Assembly (NCBI RefSeq): GCF_000715075.1
Contig: NC_134087.1
Coordinates: forward strand, 103,517,161-103,581,160
Origin: Nicotiana tabacum
Lineage: Eukaryota > Streptophyta > Magnoliopsida > Solanales > Solanaceae
Direction of reading: 5' to 3'
Length of the DNA: 64,000 nt
Shown here: in pieces, positions 1 to 9,114 of the stretch
Layout of the letters: the number at the start of each line of letters is the position of its first letter
Numbering within the stretch: the first letter of the stretch is position 1
Notes under the pieces: model-generated
What the model was told of the DNA's origin: nothing
Databases searched by the model: none
The model's input: the letters and a program-made list of their open reading frames with translations, nothing else
Translations under genes and position numbers: made by a program

Positions 1-1010
1 ATTAACGTGATAATAAGCTGGACACCTAAATACTCGTAAGTATTAATAGTTAGAGGGTTCACCAGACCATGCCTCATTCGGAGTCTTAAAGTCAATTGTC
101 GATGCTGAAGATCGATTGATAATATGAGCAGCAGTGTGAATTGCTTCAGCCCAAAATAATTTGGACATTTTGGCTTGTAGGAGCATACATTGAGCCTTTT
201 CAAGAAAAGTTCTATTCATTCTCTCAGCAACTCCATTCTGCTATGGGGTATACCTGACAGTCCTATGTCTTGAGATCCTATGAACCTTGCAGAATTCATT
301 AAACTCTTCATTGCAAAACTCCAAGCCATTGTCTGTGCAAAGATACTTGATTTTTCGCTCCATTTGATTTTTAACCAAAATCTTCCACTCTTTAAATGCT
401 TCAAAAGCATCACTTTTTGCCTTCAAAAAATGCACCCAAACCTTTATGAGAAATCATCAATAAAAGTGAGAAGATACCTTTTTCTGCCCTTCGATGGAAG
501 TTTAGAGGGACGGTATAAATCTAAATGGATGTAGTCTAGCACTCCTCTTGTCTTGTGTTTGCCAGTGTTTAAGCTGACCTTCTTCTGCTTCACTAGAACG
601 TAGTGCTCACAGAAGTCAAGTGTGTGGATCTTCTCACCTTCCAAAAGGTTACGATTGCTCAACATCACCAGTCAACGTACGCTCACATGACCTAGTCTCA
701 TGTGCCATAGTCTTGCCTTGTCATCATTAGATAACTGCACTGTAGATGCATTTGCAGAGCAAACAATGGTGCTTTTGGCCAATGTGTAAAGGCCGTTCTC
801 CAGCTTGCCTTTCAGCATGACTACAGAACCTTTAGTCACCTTTATAGTTCCTGCTTCGCTCATGTACCTATAGCCTTGTTCATCTCGAGTACTCAAGGAG
901 ATCAAATTCTTCTTCAGATCAGGAACATGGCAGACTTGTGTAATAGTCCTCACGACTCCATCATGGAAGCGAACCCGAACTGAGCCAATGTCAACTATTG
1001 CACAAGTTAA
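1..1010 (-). pseudogene. copia pol fragment: end of protease, GAG-pre-integrase, integrase core
   Basis: From 953 to 672 the minus strand encodes a GAG-pre-integrase-like stretch (VCHVPDLKKNLISL and LWHMRLGHVS). From 668 to 444 it continues to LTFIDDFS, the start of the integrase catalytic core, with FIDDFS carrying the first catalytic Asp. From 435 to about 240 it gives CTDNGLEFCNEEF, with the second catalytic Asp. The following PQQNGVAERMNRT-type motif with the catalytic Glu can be read, but with a TAG replacing a Gln codon near 240. Frame changes near 670 and 440 and this stop show pseudogenisation. The family is clear; the function is lost. Confidence 0.85.
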
Positions 1011-1204
1011 TGCACATTACTACTGTTCCTCCACTTTTCTCATAGCTGCTAAACCAGTCTTTTCGAAACGTCATATGCAGAGTACAAGAAGATCTAATAC
1101 CCATTTGTTTCCATAACTACTATTATTATTACACGATGTTGTTAGTACATATCATTATCAAAATCATGTACCTGTTCAATTGTAGATGCACTCGCCTTTT
1201 CCTT

Positions 1205-1941
1205 GACTTTGACATTGGGTAATCTCGTTCAAAGTGCCCCTTCTTGCCACAACCCCAACACTCTGTATTCTTCTTGTTCACACGAGACTTTGATCAGTGC
1301 TTTGATTTGATCTTTCCTTGTTGGCTAGTCCGGCCTCTCACAAAGAGCCCAATTGACTGGTCATCTCTATCTCCTTCAATGTGCCTCCGCACATCACTAG
1401 AGTTAAGTGTCTGCCGCATTTGCTCAAGCTTGATAGGCTCCTTGCTATACATCATTGAATTCTGAATATCACGATATCCTGAAGTCAACGGAAATAGCAA
1501 AGCACATGCAAGCGTCTCCTCCTCCTTTTTAGTTCCTGCAATCTGTAAGTCCATGACAGGTTTATTGCACGCATCTAAATGATCTTGTAACGAAGTACCT
1601 GACCCCATCTTAAATGTGTGAAGACGCTGTTGTAACTACATCCCTGTTGTCACTGATCGGTCTTGGTATAGCCCTTCTAGGTTTTCCCATAACTATTTAG
1701 TCGTCTCTTTGGTACTCGTACTCACTTCACAAACCACGTTAGGTGCAAGGGATAGTTGGATTGCACTCAATGCATCCCCTTCAATCTTCTCCTTGTCGGG
1801 AGATGATATATCCTTAGGATAGTTTCCGTCAATAGCATGGATTGAACCTTCCCTCCGCAGTAACGCCATCATCTGGATCTTCCAGATATTGAAGTTGTTG
1901 CGTCCACTTAATCTATCAATTTCAAACTTCATGGAACTCAT
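1205..1941 (-). pseudogene. copia gag polyprotein (UBN2-like capsid plus zinc knuckle)
   Basis: The start at 1941 (MSSMKFEIDRLSGRNNF) is typical of copia Gag, where the N-terminus contains a NFxxWKxxM motif (here NFNIWKIQMMALL). The reading continues to 1693, breaks, and resumes in 1608-1294 with the capsid-like helical region. At about 1250-1215 a CCHC zinc knuckle is visible (CWGCGKKGHFERDY), but the last Cys is replaced by Tyr, so RNA-binding by this knuckle is probably impaired. The 5' LTR and PBS lie directly upstream on the minus strand. Confidence 0.85.
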
Positions 1942-1983
1942 CTTTGCTTGTTCTTCCTCCTTGGATCGTTAAAGAATCCTGTC

Positions 1984-1995
1984 GCTCTGATACCA
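1984..1995 (-). other. copia primer binding site (initiator tRNA-Met)
   Basis: The minus strand reads TGGTATCAGAGC, complementary to the 3' end of plant initiator tRNA-Met. It begins 2 bp inside the LTR edge, as expected for minus-strand DNA priming. Confidence 0.93.
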
Positions 1996-2210
1996 ATTGT
2001 TAGCGTAAACATAAAAGAAAGAACACAAGATTTAACGTGCTTTGGATAAAAATAATCCTACGTCCACCAGAGAATAGTTGCCTTTTTATTATTAACAAAG
2101 AAAGAGGAGAGTTCCCAATTACACTTAAGAGAATTTCTCTCTTAACTCTCTACTCACTACAATGTATTGTATTATTTTTGGGATGATTTCTACAAATGAA
2201 GGAGTGTATC

Positions 2211-2220
2211 TATTTATAGA
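2211..2220 (-). promoter_or_regulatory. TATA box of the copia LTR promoter
   Basis: The minus strand reads TCTATAAATA inside the LTR, about 213 bp before its 3' edge, a plausible U3/R position. The repeated dyads at 2237-2292 lie just upstream in the direction of transcription and could be enhancer sites. Confidence 0.7.
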
Positions 2221-2236
2221 GGTAAAGACCTACTCT

Positions 2237-2292
2237 TGATGTCATTGGAGACATCAAACTACCTCCTCTTGATGTCATGGGTGACATCAAAG
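2237..2292 (-). repeat. Two tandem GATGTC...GACATC dyads in the copia U3
   Basis: The block carries TTGATGTCATTGGAGACATCAA and then TTGATGTCATGGGTGACATCAA with 10 bp between them. Each is an imperfect dyad. Tandem copies upstream of a TATA box in U3 resemble known LTR enhancer layouts; the binding factor is not known from sequence alone. Confidence 0.6.
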
Positions 2293-2379
2293 GAGGAAGC
2301 TTCCTCCTAGCATCCACACCAACTCTTTCCACCAACTCTTCCAATTGACATGTCATTATTGACTAAACATAAACCAACA

Positions 2380-2597
2380 CTTTCACGTAAAATAGATGTC
2401 GTAAATTTCTTATCGATATTTACTTAAATGTCATAAAATTCTTACCGACATTTACCTAAATGTCAGAAAATCAACGATATTAAAATTTACGACATTTGAT
2501 GCAAATGCAAAATAAATGTCGATAAACGAATATGTGACATTTAAGAAGCTTATTATGAAATTTAATAAATGTCGTTGTACCTTCATTTTCTTGTAGT
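2380..2597 (-). mobile_element. Terminal segment of a second CACTA (En/Spm) transposon
   Basis: Read on the minus strand from 2597 it starts CACTACAAGAAAATG, a CACTA terminal inverted repeat. It is followed by about ten copies of a short subterminal motif around AAATGTCG in both orientations. The copia element interrupts it at 2380, so the rest lies left of the window. The motif differs from that of the CACTA at 3117-11020, so it is a different family. Confidence 0.8.
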
Positions 2598-3116
2598 GCG
2601 GGGATGGCATATCATTCTCCTATGCAATATTTCGGTGTCAATTAAGAACATTGAAACCCACTCGCATTGTTGGAAGAGCAAAATTTCTTCAATAAATTAA
2701 ATAAGTAAAAATAAAAAGGTTGTCTATACATAATGCGATAAAATGGTCAAATAACATCTTGGAACCTTCATGAGATTTTCAACAAGCAATCAAAATGTCC
2801 TGGAAAACTCACATGACTTCCCAAAAACTAACTTCTCAAACCCTAAAAGAAAAAAGAGAAGTCATTCCTTAAATAAACTAGTCACTACCAGGCTCATCAA
2901 CATCCAACAAAGGAAGAATAGTTAGGTGTATCTGCTCGGACATTTGCCGAAGAAGAAGCGGTTGAAGGATTCAAGGAAGTAACAAAAGATGTTGCGGGAG
3001 TACCCGAAAGGGGGTCATCCTGGGAGGTTGAAGGGATATCAACGGCCCCTTCACCTGTATTGTCCTGTGGCTCGGCAAGATCTAAGTCATCCCCAAATGA
3101 GTAGTTGCCGATGTCA
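2598..3116 (-). pseudogene. C-terminal part of an antisense accessory gene of a Tat-like gypsy relic (Tat3)
   Basis: Between about 2910 and 3113 the minus strand keeps an open frame rich in acidic and Ser/Thr residues, for example GDDLDLAEPQDN. The same frame continues on the far side of the CACTA insertion (11021 upward) if the transposon and one TSD copy are removed, so the stretch was coding before the insertion. Acidic C-terminal tails also end the antisense genes of Tat1 and Tat2. The part from 2598 to about 2900 is AT-rich with nothing recognisable. Confidence 0.55.
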
Positions 3117-3131
3117 CACTACTAGAATTCC
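3117..3131 (+). repeat. CACTA left terminal inverted repeat
   Basis: CACTACTAGAATTCC, the transposase cleavage end, next to the TSD tca. Confidence 0.95.
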
Positions 3132-3136
3132 TGTAA

Positions 3137-3815
3137 AAAGCGACCAAAAATTAGCGACCAAATTTGGTTTGTCAAGAAAAGCGACCAAAGTTGGTCGCCA
3201 AACTGCCGAAAATAATAAAAAAAATATTTGAAATACTTTAGCGACCAAAGTTGGTCGCTATTTGGCCGCAAATTTAGTCAAATTGTTGACTGGACTGGTC
3301 AGACTTGCTTGGTCAAATATATACTGAGATTAGCGACCAATATTGGTCGCTAAAGTGGGACCCACATTAAATTTGTTAATAATTTTATTATTATTTTATA
3401 AAACTTATAAAATATAAATATATATAATTTAAAACTTGCAACCAACGTTGGTCGCTAATTGAAGGATAAACTGGTAGCGACCAACATTGGTCGCTAACAT
3501 GGGACCCAGTTATAATATTTTAATAAATATATATTTATTTAAAAAAAAATTATATATAAATAAATATAATTCAAAAGCTAGCGACCAAAGTTGGTCGCTT
3601 AATAAAATAGAGACCAACGTTGGTCGCCAATGTGGGACCCATTTCTAACGTTTAACAATTTTTATTATTAATTTAAATATTATATAAAATATAAATAAAT
3701 CTGATTAAAATTTAGTGACCAAATTTGTTCGCTAAATTAAATTCATGTACTGTTAGTGACCAACTTTGGTCGCTAAATTAAATTCATTTACAGTTAGCGA
3801 CCAAAGTTTGTCTCT
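3137..3815. repeat. Left subterminal palindromic repeat cluster (GCGACCAA...TTGGTCGC)
   Basis: About ten copies of an 18-bp near-perfect palindrome GCGACCAAMGTTGGTCGC are scattered through AT-rich spacer, for example at 3181, 3241, 3333, 3438, 3478, 3581 and 3610, plus degenerate ones to about 3815. In En/Spm elements such subterminal repeats bind the second element protein (TNPA in maize). Here each repeat is itself a dyad, and the same unit occurs at the right end. Confidence 0.9.
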
Positions 3816-3939
3816 ATATGGTCAAAATTAAAAATCACTTTTGTATTTACTATGTAAATAATATAAATGTAAGTCGTTAACACTTTTGTAATACAAGGGA
3901 TGAGTACTACGAAGCGGGCGTGTGTGTCTATGTATATAA

Positions 3940-4092
3940 TATATATATATATACTTACGCTATATACTATGCACTAAGTATAAGTGTATTAGGTAATACT
4001 GTATCGAATATAGCTTATATATATAATATATGTACTTACGCTATACTATGCACTAAGTATAAGTGTATTAGGTAATACTGTATCGAATATAG

Positions 4093-4146
<54 letters not shown>

Positions 4147-4209
4147 GTACTTACGCTATACTATGCACTAAGTATAAGTGTATTAGGTAATATTGTATCG
4201 AATACAGCT

Positions 4210-4245
<36 letters not shown>

Positions 4246-4397
4246 ATATATGTACTTACGCTATACTATGCACTAAGTATAAGTGTATTAGGTAATACTA
4301 TATCGAATACAGCTTATATATATATATATAATATATGTATTTACGCTATACTATGCACTAAGTATAAGTGTATTAGGTAATACTGTATCGAATATAG

Positions 4398-4441
<44 letters not shown>

Positions 4442-4552
4442 GTACTTACGCTATACTATGCACTAAGTATAAGTGTATTAGGTAATACCGTATCGAATAT
4501 AGCTTATATATATATAATATATATACTTACGCTATACTATGCACTAAGTATA
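3940..4552. repeat. Minisatellite of seven units linked by (TA)n tracts
   Basis: A core of about 65-70 bp (from ACTTACGCTATACTATGCAC to GAATATAGCTTATATA) recurs at about 3952, 4032, 4148, 4256, 4339, 4443 and 4526. The cores are nearly identical, while the TA dinucleotide linkers vary from a few to tens of bases. The last unit is truncated and runs straight into the hairpin at 4553. Confidence 0.92.
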
Positions 4553-4637
4553 GACTGTTTGACCAAAATAGCGACCAACGTTGGTCGCCATTTTTGACCG
4601 TTTGACCAAAAGGCGACCAAAGTTGGTCGCTTTTGTA

Positions 4638-4696
<59 letters not shown>

Positions 4697-4813
4697 AGGA
4701 AAATAATTATTTTATTTATTTATTTTCAAATATAGCGACCAAAGTTGGTCGCCATTTTGGTCAAACGGTCAAAAATGGCGACCAACGTTGGTCGCTATTT
4801 TGGTCAAACAGTC
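4553..4813. repeat. 79-bp inverted repeat flanking a (TA)n tract
   Basis: The left arm (4553-4630) and right arm (4735-4813) are near-perfect reverse complements. Each contains two 18-bp GCGACCAA palindromes and a GGTCAAACGGTCAAAAA segment. The spacer of about 104 bp is mostly TA dinucleotides plus an AT-rich stretch. One further palindrome follows at about 4838. The structure could extrude as a cruciform or be transcribed into a hairpin. Confidence 0.88.
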
Positions 4814-5037
4814 AAAAATAATTTGGCTACCAAAATAGCGACCAAGTTTGGTCGCTTTTTTTAACAGGAGCCAAAACGGGTTTCAGGTCCATTCTTTCAA
4901 AATTATTCCCCAAAGTAAAATCTTTCTCCTCTAACACTCAAAACTCCTTCCCCCCTCCGACTTCCAGCAGCAGCGACGCCCCCGCCACCGGCGACCCCTG
5001 ACGGCAGCAGCAAATTCCGGCGACCTCCACTCCCAAG
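4814..5037 (+). promoter_or_regulatory. Probable promoter and 5' leader exon of the CACTA genes
   Basis: After the last subterminal palindrome the sequence becomes C-rich (CTCCTTCCCCCCTCCGACTTCC and CAGCAGCGACGCCCCCGCC). It ends at a good splice donor, CCAAG/GTTAGT, at 5038. This is compatible with an untranslated first exon. I do not see a clear TATA box in this stretch; the transcription start is inferred. Confidence 0.5.
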
Positions 5038-5434
5038 GTTAGTTTCTCTCTCCTTTCTTTTATTTTTCCAAAAATAGTGATTTTAGGGGTTCAATTCCAA
5101 TATATTAGGGTTCAAAGTTATATATTATTTGTTGAACTATATTTAGTTCAAAGTTAATTCCATGTTAGGGTTTAATTTCTCCATGTTAGGGTTCAATTTC
5201 TCCATGTTAGGGTTCAATTTCTCCATGTTATATATTATTTGCAATTTTTAGGGTTCTTATTCATACTTTTAGGGTTTAAATAAATTAACTATTTAGGTAG
5301 ACTAATTTATATATGGGGTTAAATTTCATTTTATGAAGCAACAAGAATAGGATATGAATTGGACTTTTAGTTAACTAAAAATATATTAGGCTATGAATTA
5401 ACTAATTTAATTTGTTCTTGCTTTATTTAAATAG
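5038..5434 (+). other. Leader intron of the CACTA transposase gene
   Basis: GT at 5038 follows a C-rich leader, and AG at 5433-5434 immediately precedes the ATG at 5435, in a T-rich acceptor context. The intron contains about four tandem copies of a 21-bp unit (CCATGTTAGGGTTCAATTTCT) at 5160-5230. The call rests on the splice consensus and on the position; no transcript is available. Confidence 0.6.
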
Positions 5435-8400
5435 ATGGAACATCGTTCTTGGATGTACAATACGAATTATCCTAATCGGCGGGGATTGCGGGAGGATTTT
5501 GTAGAAGGGGTTAAGGACTTTATTAGACATGCAATGTCACTTCGGCCATACATAAAAGAAGGAGTAATTAGGTACCCTTGTATTAAGTGCGACTGTATGA
5601 AGTTTGGAAAACCGGAGGAAGTTAAGGTTCATCTGTATATGGTGGGGTTTATAGCGAATTACTTTGTGTGGACTAATCATGGAGAGATGGATGGTAGCCA
5701 TGGGATATTTCATAACATGGTTGTTGGTGAAAGTAGTAGGTCGAGGGAGAATAGAAATAGTGATTCCAGAATTCATGATATGGTTGCGAATGCTTTTGGA
5801 ATGCACTTTGGGGGTGAGCCCAATGAAAATGTTGAACAAACTCCTAATGATGAAGCAAGACATTTTTATGAACAGTTAGAAGAAGCTAGTCGTCCACTAC
5901 GTGAAGGACGTCCGCACTCTGAGTTGTCTGTTGCAGTTAGATTACTAAGTATCAAATCTGATTGGAATATTTCTCAAGCAGCCATGGATTCTTTCATTGA
6001 CCTTATTCGTGAACTAGTTGACGAGGAAATCGAATTACCTGGTGATTTCTATAAGGCAAAGAGATTAGTTTCTAGATTAGGACTTTCGTCAATGAGAATT
6101 GATTGTTGTGAAGATGGTTGCATGTTATATTATAAAGATGATGCAAATTTAAGCAGTTGTAAATTTTGCAGAAAGTCTAGTTTCAAGAGGCTTTCCAGCG
6201 GGAAGATGGTCGCTATCAAGGCGATGCATTATTTACCTCTTATACCTAGGCTAAAGAGGTTATATGCGTCGATGAGTTCTGCTCCTCATATGAGATGGCA
6301 CTTTGAAAATAGAAGATCACCTGGTGTTATGTGCCATCCTTCAGATGGAGAAGCTTGGAAGCACTTTGATAGGACATATCCATATTTTGCTAGTGAACCA
6401 AGGAACATTCGGTTAGGTCTGTGTGCGGATGGCTTCATGCCTTTTTCTGTATCTGCGACACCGTATTCATGTTGGCCTGTCTTTCTTACACCTTATAATC
6501 TACCACCCGAGTTGTGCATGACTAGTCCATATATATTCTTAAATTGTATTATCCCCGGTCCACGTAATCCGAATGTTTGATAGATGTATATTAGCAACCT
6601 TTGATTGATGAGCTAAAACAATTGTGGTACAATGGTGTTGAAACATATGATATATCAACCAAGCAGAATTTCAATTTGCGTGCTAATTTAATGTGGACAA
6701 TTAATGATTTTCCTGCGTATGGAATGTTGTCTGGGTGGATGACTGCTGGGAAGCTAGCTTGTCCTTACTGCATGGAAAATAGTAAAGCGTTCACTTTGAA
6801 ACATGGCCGAAAGCAATCATGGTTTGATTGTCATCGTCAATTCTTGCCTGAGGGTCATGAGTTTAGAAGGATAAAAAATGCTTTCAAATAGAATAAACTG
6901 GAATATGATTATCCAGCTCCGATACTTTCAGGTGATGAAATTTGGGAGAGGGTCCAGAACTTCAGTAAAGTTACTGAAGTTCCACCGCATAGATTCCCCG
7001 GATACGGTGTTACTCATAATTGGACCAAACAGAGTATATTTTGGGAGTTGCCTTATTGGAAGGATAATCTTCTCCGTTCACAACCTTGATGTCATGCATA
7101 TTGAGAAGAATTATTTTGACAATTTGTTCAACACAGTGATGGATGTTAAAGGTAAGACAAAGGATAACCCGAAGGCTAGAATGGACTTACAAAAATATTG
7201 CAGGCGGCCTGAATTACACATGCAGACAGCAAACAATGGTAAGTTATTCAAGCCCAAAGCAAGTTACACATTCATTTTGGAGGAAAGACGGCAGATTTGT
7301 GATTGGGTAACGAAATTGAAGATGCCTGAGGGTTATGCGTCGAATTTTGAGAAAAAAGTTGATATGGAGGTAGGGAAGTTGAGCCATTTGAAAAGTTATG
7401 ACTGTCATGTTTTCATGGAGACCTTAGTTCCTATTGCGTTTTCTGAATTGCCTGAAAGAATCTGGAAACCCATCACTGAGATTAGTTTGTTTTCCAAAGA
7501 CTTGTGTTCTTCCACATTAAGGGAAGAAAACCTACGCCGGATGGATCAGAACATTCGTGTAACTTCGGGTAAGATGGAAAAGATATTTCCATGTGGGTTT
7601 TTGGATGTGATGGACCACCTTCCAATCCACCTTGTACACGAGGCACGACTTGGAGGGCCTGTTCAATGCAGATGGATGTATCCCTTTGAGAGGTAATATT
7701 ATAGTCCATATATAATTTTCTATTTTATTTGAATGTTCTTGGCTAACCTGAAATTATGTAGGACAATTGGCAAATGCAAACAATTTGTTAAGCAGAGGAA
7801 TAGAATTGAAGGATCTATATGCGAAGCTTACCTTGCAAAGGAAACTGCTCATTTTTGTTCTTATTATTTTGAGAGCAACGTGCCATGTGCTAGGAATAGG
7901 CCCAACAGGCACACGGTCGACCTTACGAATGATCCATTATATCCGCCTATGTCCATATTCAATCAACCAGGCCGATGTTCTAAGGATGGTAGAAAGAGAA
8001 ATTTGAGTGATATGGAGTTCAAGTCAGCTACACTTCATGTGTTGCTAAATTGTCCCGAAGTAGTACCATTTCTCAAGTAAGTATTGATTTAATAGTTATC
8101 AAAATATAAAATTTACTGTGATTACATCTCAATGCAACTACTAAAAATATTTGATGTGTCACAGTCACTTCGTGGGTCAATTTGGCCAAGATGCTGTATA
8201 TACGACATTTCATAGGTGGTTCAAACAATTTGTAAGTATATCCTTAAAATATTCTAACACTATGTAGGTAAACAATGTTTGGAAGTTATGCTAACTTATG
8301 AATTTTGTTAACAATATGTAGGTAAATGATCCAAATAATGGTGTAAATCAATTTTTGAAAGATATATCTTGGGGACCTGGGGTTGAGGTCACAACATATT

Positions 8401-9034
8401 CCAAGTACGTTGTGAATGGTTATAAGTTTCATACAGAGGGTTGCTCTAAAAATAAAAAAGCAACAACAGTGGGGTGTGGGTTCAAGGTGGTGATGGAAAC
8501 CAAGTTGGAGATATTGATTATTATAGTGTGCTCAAAGAAATAATAGAACTAGAATATTCAGGTAGGCCATTTAAGAAAATTATTCTCTTTAGATGCAAGT
8601 GGTTTGACCCAAATCCAACAAGAGGTACGAGAGTACACAATCAATACAGCATAATTGAGGTTAATCATACGAGGGAGTATGATCGCTATGATCCTTTCAT
8701 AATTGCACATAATGTTAGACAAGTGTATTATGCTCCTTATCCATTTCGGAAGAATAAGTCCGATTGGTGGGTTGTAATCAAAACTAAGCCTGTAGGTAGG
8801 GTCGAAGTCGAGAATGTGTTGGATGTTGCATATCAAAACGATATCTCCAGTGTTCACCAAATAGTGGACGAACTTTTAGAAAATGATTTGGAACATCCTG
8901 AACACATATTGGAAGAAGTTGATATAAATGAAGTAAGAATTATAGAAAACGAGGAAGAAGAATCAACTGATGAAGCTCAAACTAGTGAGGAAGAAGAATT
9001 CTCTGACGAGGAAGAATACGTCGATGAGCTTTAA
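5435..9034 (+). pseudogene. CACTA transposase, TNP2/TNPD type, spliced and frameshifted
   Basis: The start at 5435 (MEHRSWMYNTNY) matches the usual N-terminus of CACTA transposases. It begins the Transpos_assoc zinc-finger-like domain (residues about 1-90, with CIKCDC). The TNP2 transposase domain follows (DGCMLYYKDD, CKFCRKSSF, MRWHFENRRSPGVMCHPSDGEAWKHFD). A DUF4218-like region (CHVFMETLVPIAFSELPE to MYPFER) and a DUF4216-like region (LFRCKWFDP) come next, and an acidic tail ends at 9034. Introns at 7693-7761, 8077-8164 and 8232-8321 join conserved frames. Damage: a frameshift plus stop near 6578-6594, TAG at 6889, a shift near 7080 and a shift in the A-rich run near 8460. It would cut and join the element ends in the nucleus; this copy cannot encode the full protein. 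Confidence 0.93.
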
Positions 9035-9114
9035 AAAGTTGGTTTCTTCGATAACTCTCATTTATAGATAGTTTCCTTATATGTTTCAATCTAAATATGT
9101 ATTATATTATGCAG

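Larger units (their letters stand above)
1..2379 (-). mobile_element. Ty1/copia LTR retrotransposon, 5' half, truncated by the window edge
   Basis: Reading the minus strand from 2379 leftwards gives an LTR, a primer binding site for initiator tRNA-Met, gag, a zinc knuckle, a GAG-pre-integrase segment and the integrase core. That is the Ty1/copia order, with integrase before reverse transcriptase. RT, RNase H and the 3' LTR lie beyond base 1. The coding part is broken by several stops and frameshifts, so this copy is dead. It sits inside the terminal repeat region of a CACTA element (2380-2597). The second TSD is outside the window. Confidence 0.9.
1998..2379 (-). repeat. 5' LTR of the copia element (382 bp)
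   Basis: On the minus strand the LTR starts TGTTGGTTTATG at 2379 and ends TTTACGCTAACA at 1998, with the canonical TG...CA ends. It is followed by the PBS. It contains a TATA box and a set of short palindromic motifs in U3. Its partner LTR is outside the window. Confidence 0.88.

Noticed and set aside
5537..5863. 108-codon minus-strand frame
   Set aside because: Exact shadow of the TNP2 transposase exon, without motifs.
6878..7082. First 68 codons of the long frame 6878-7696
   Set aside because: The true transposase reading in this stretch is in another frame (NKLEYDYPAPILSGDEIW). Only the part from about 7083 on is genuine.
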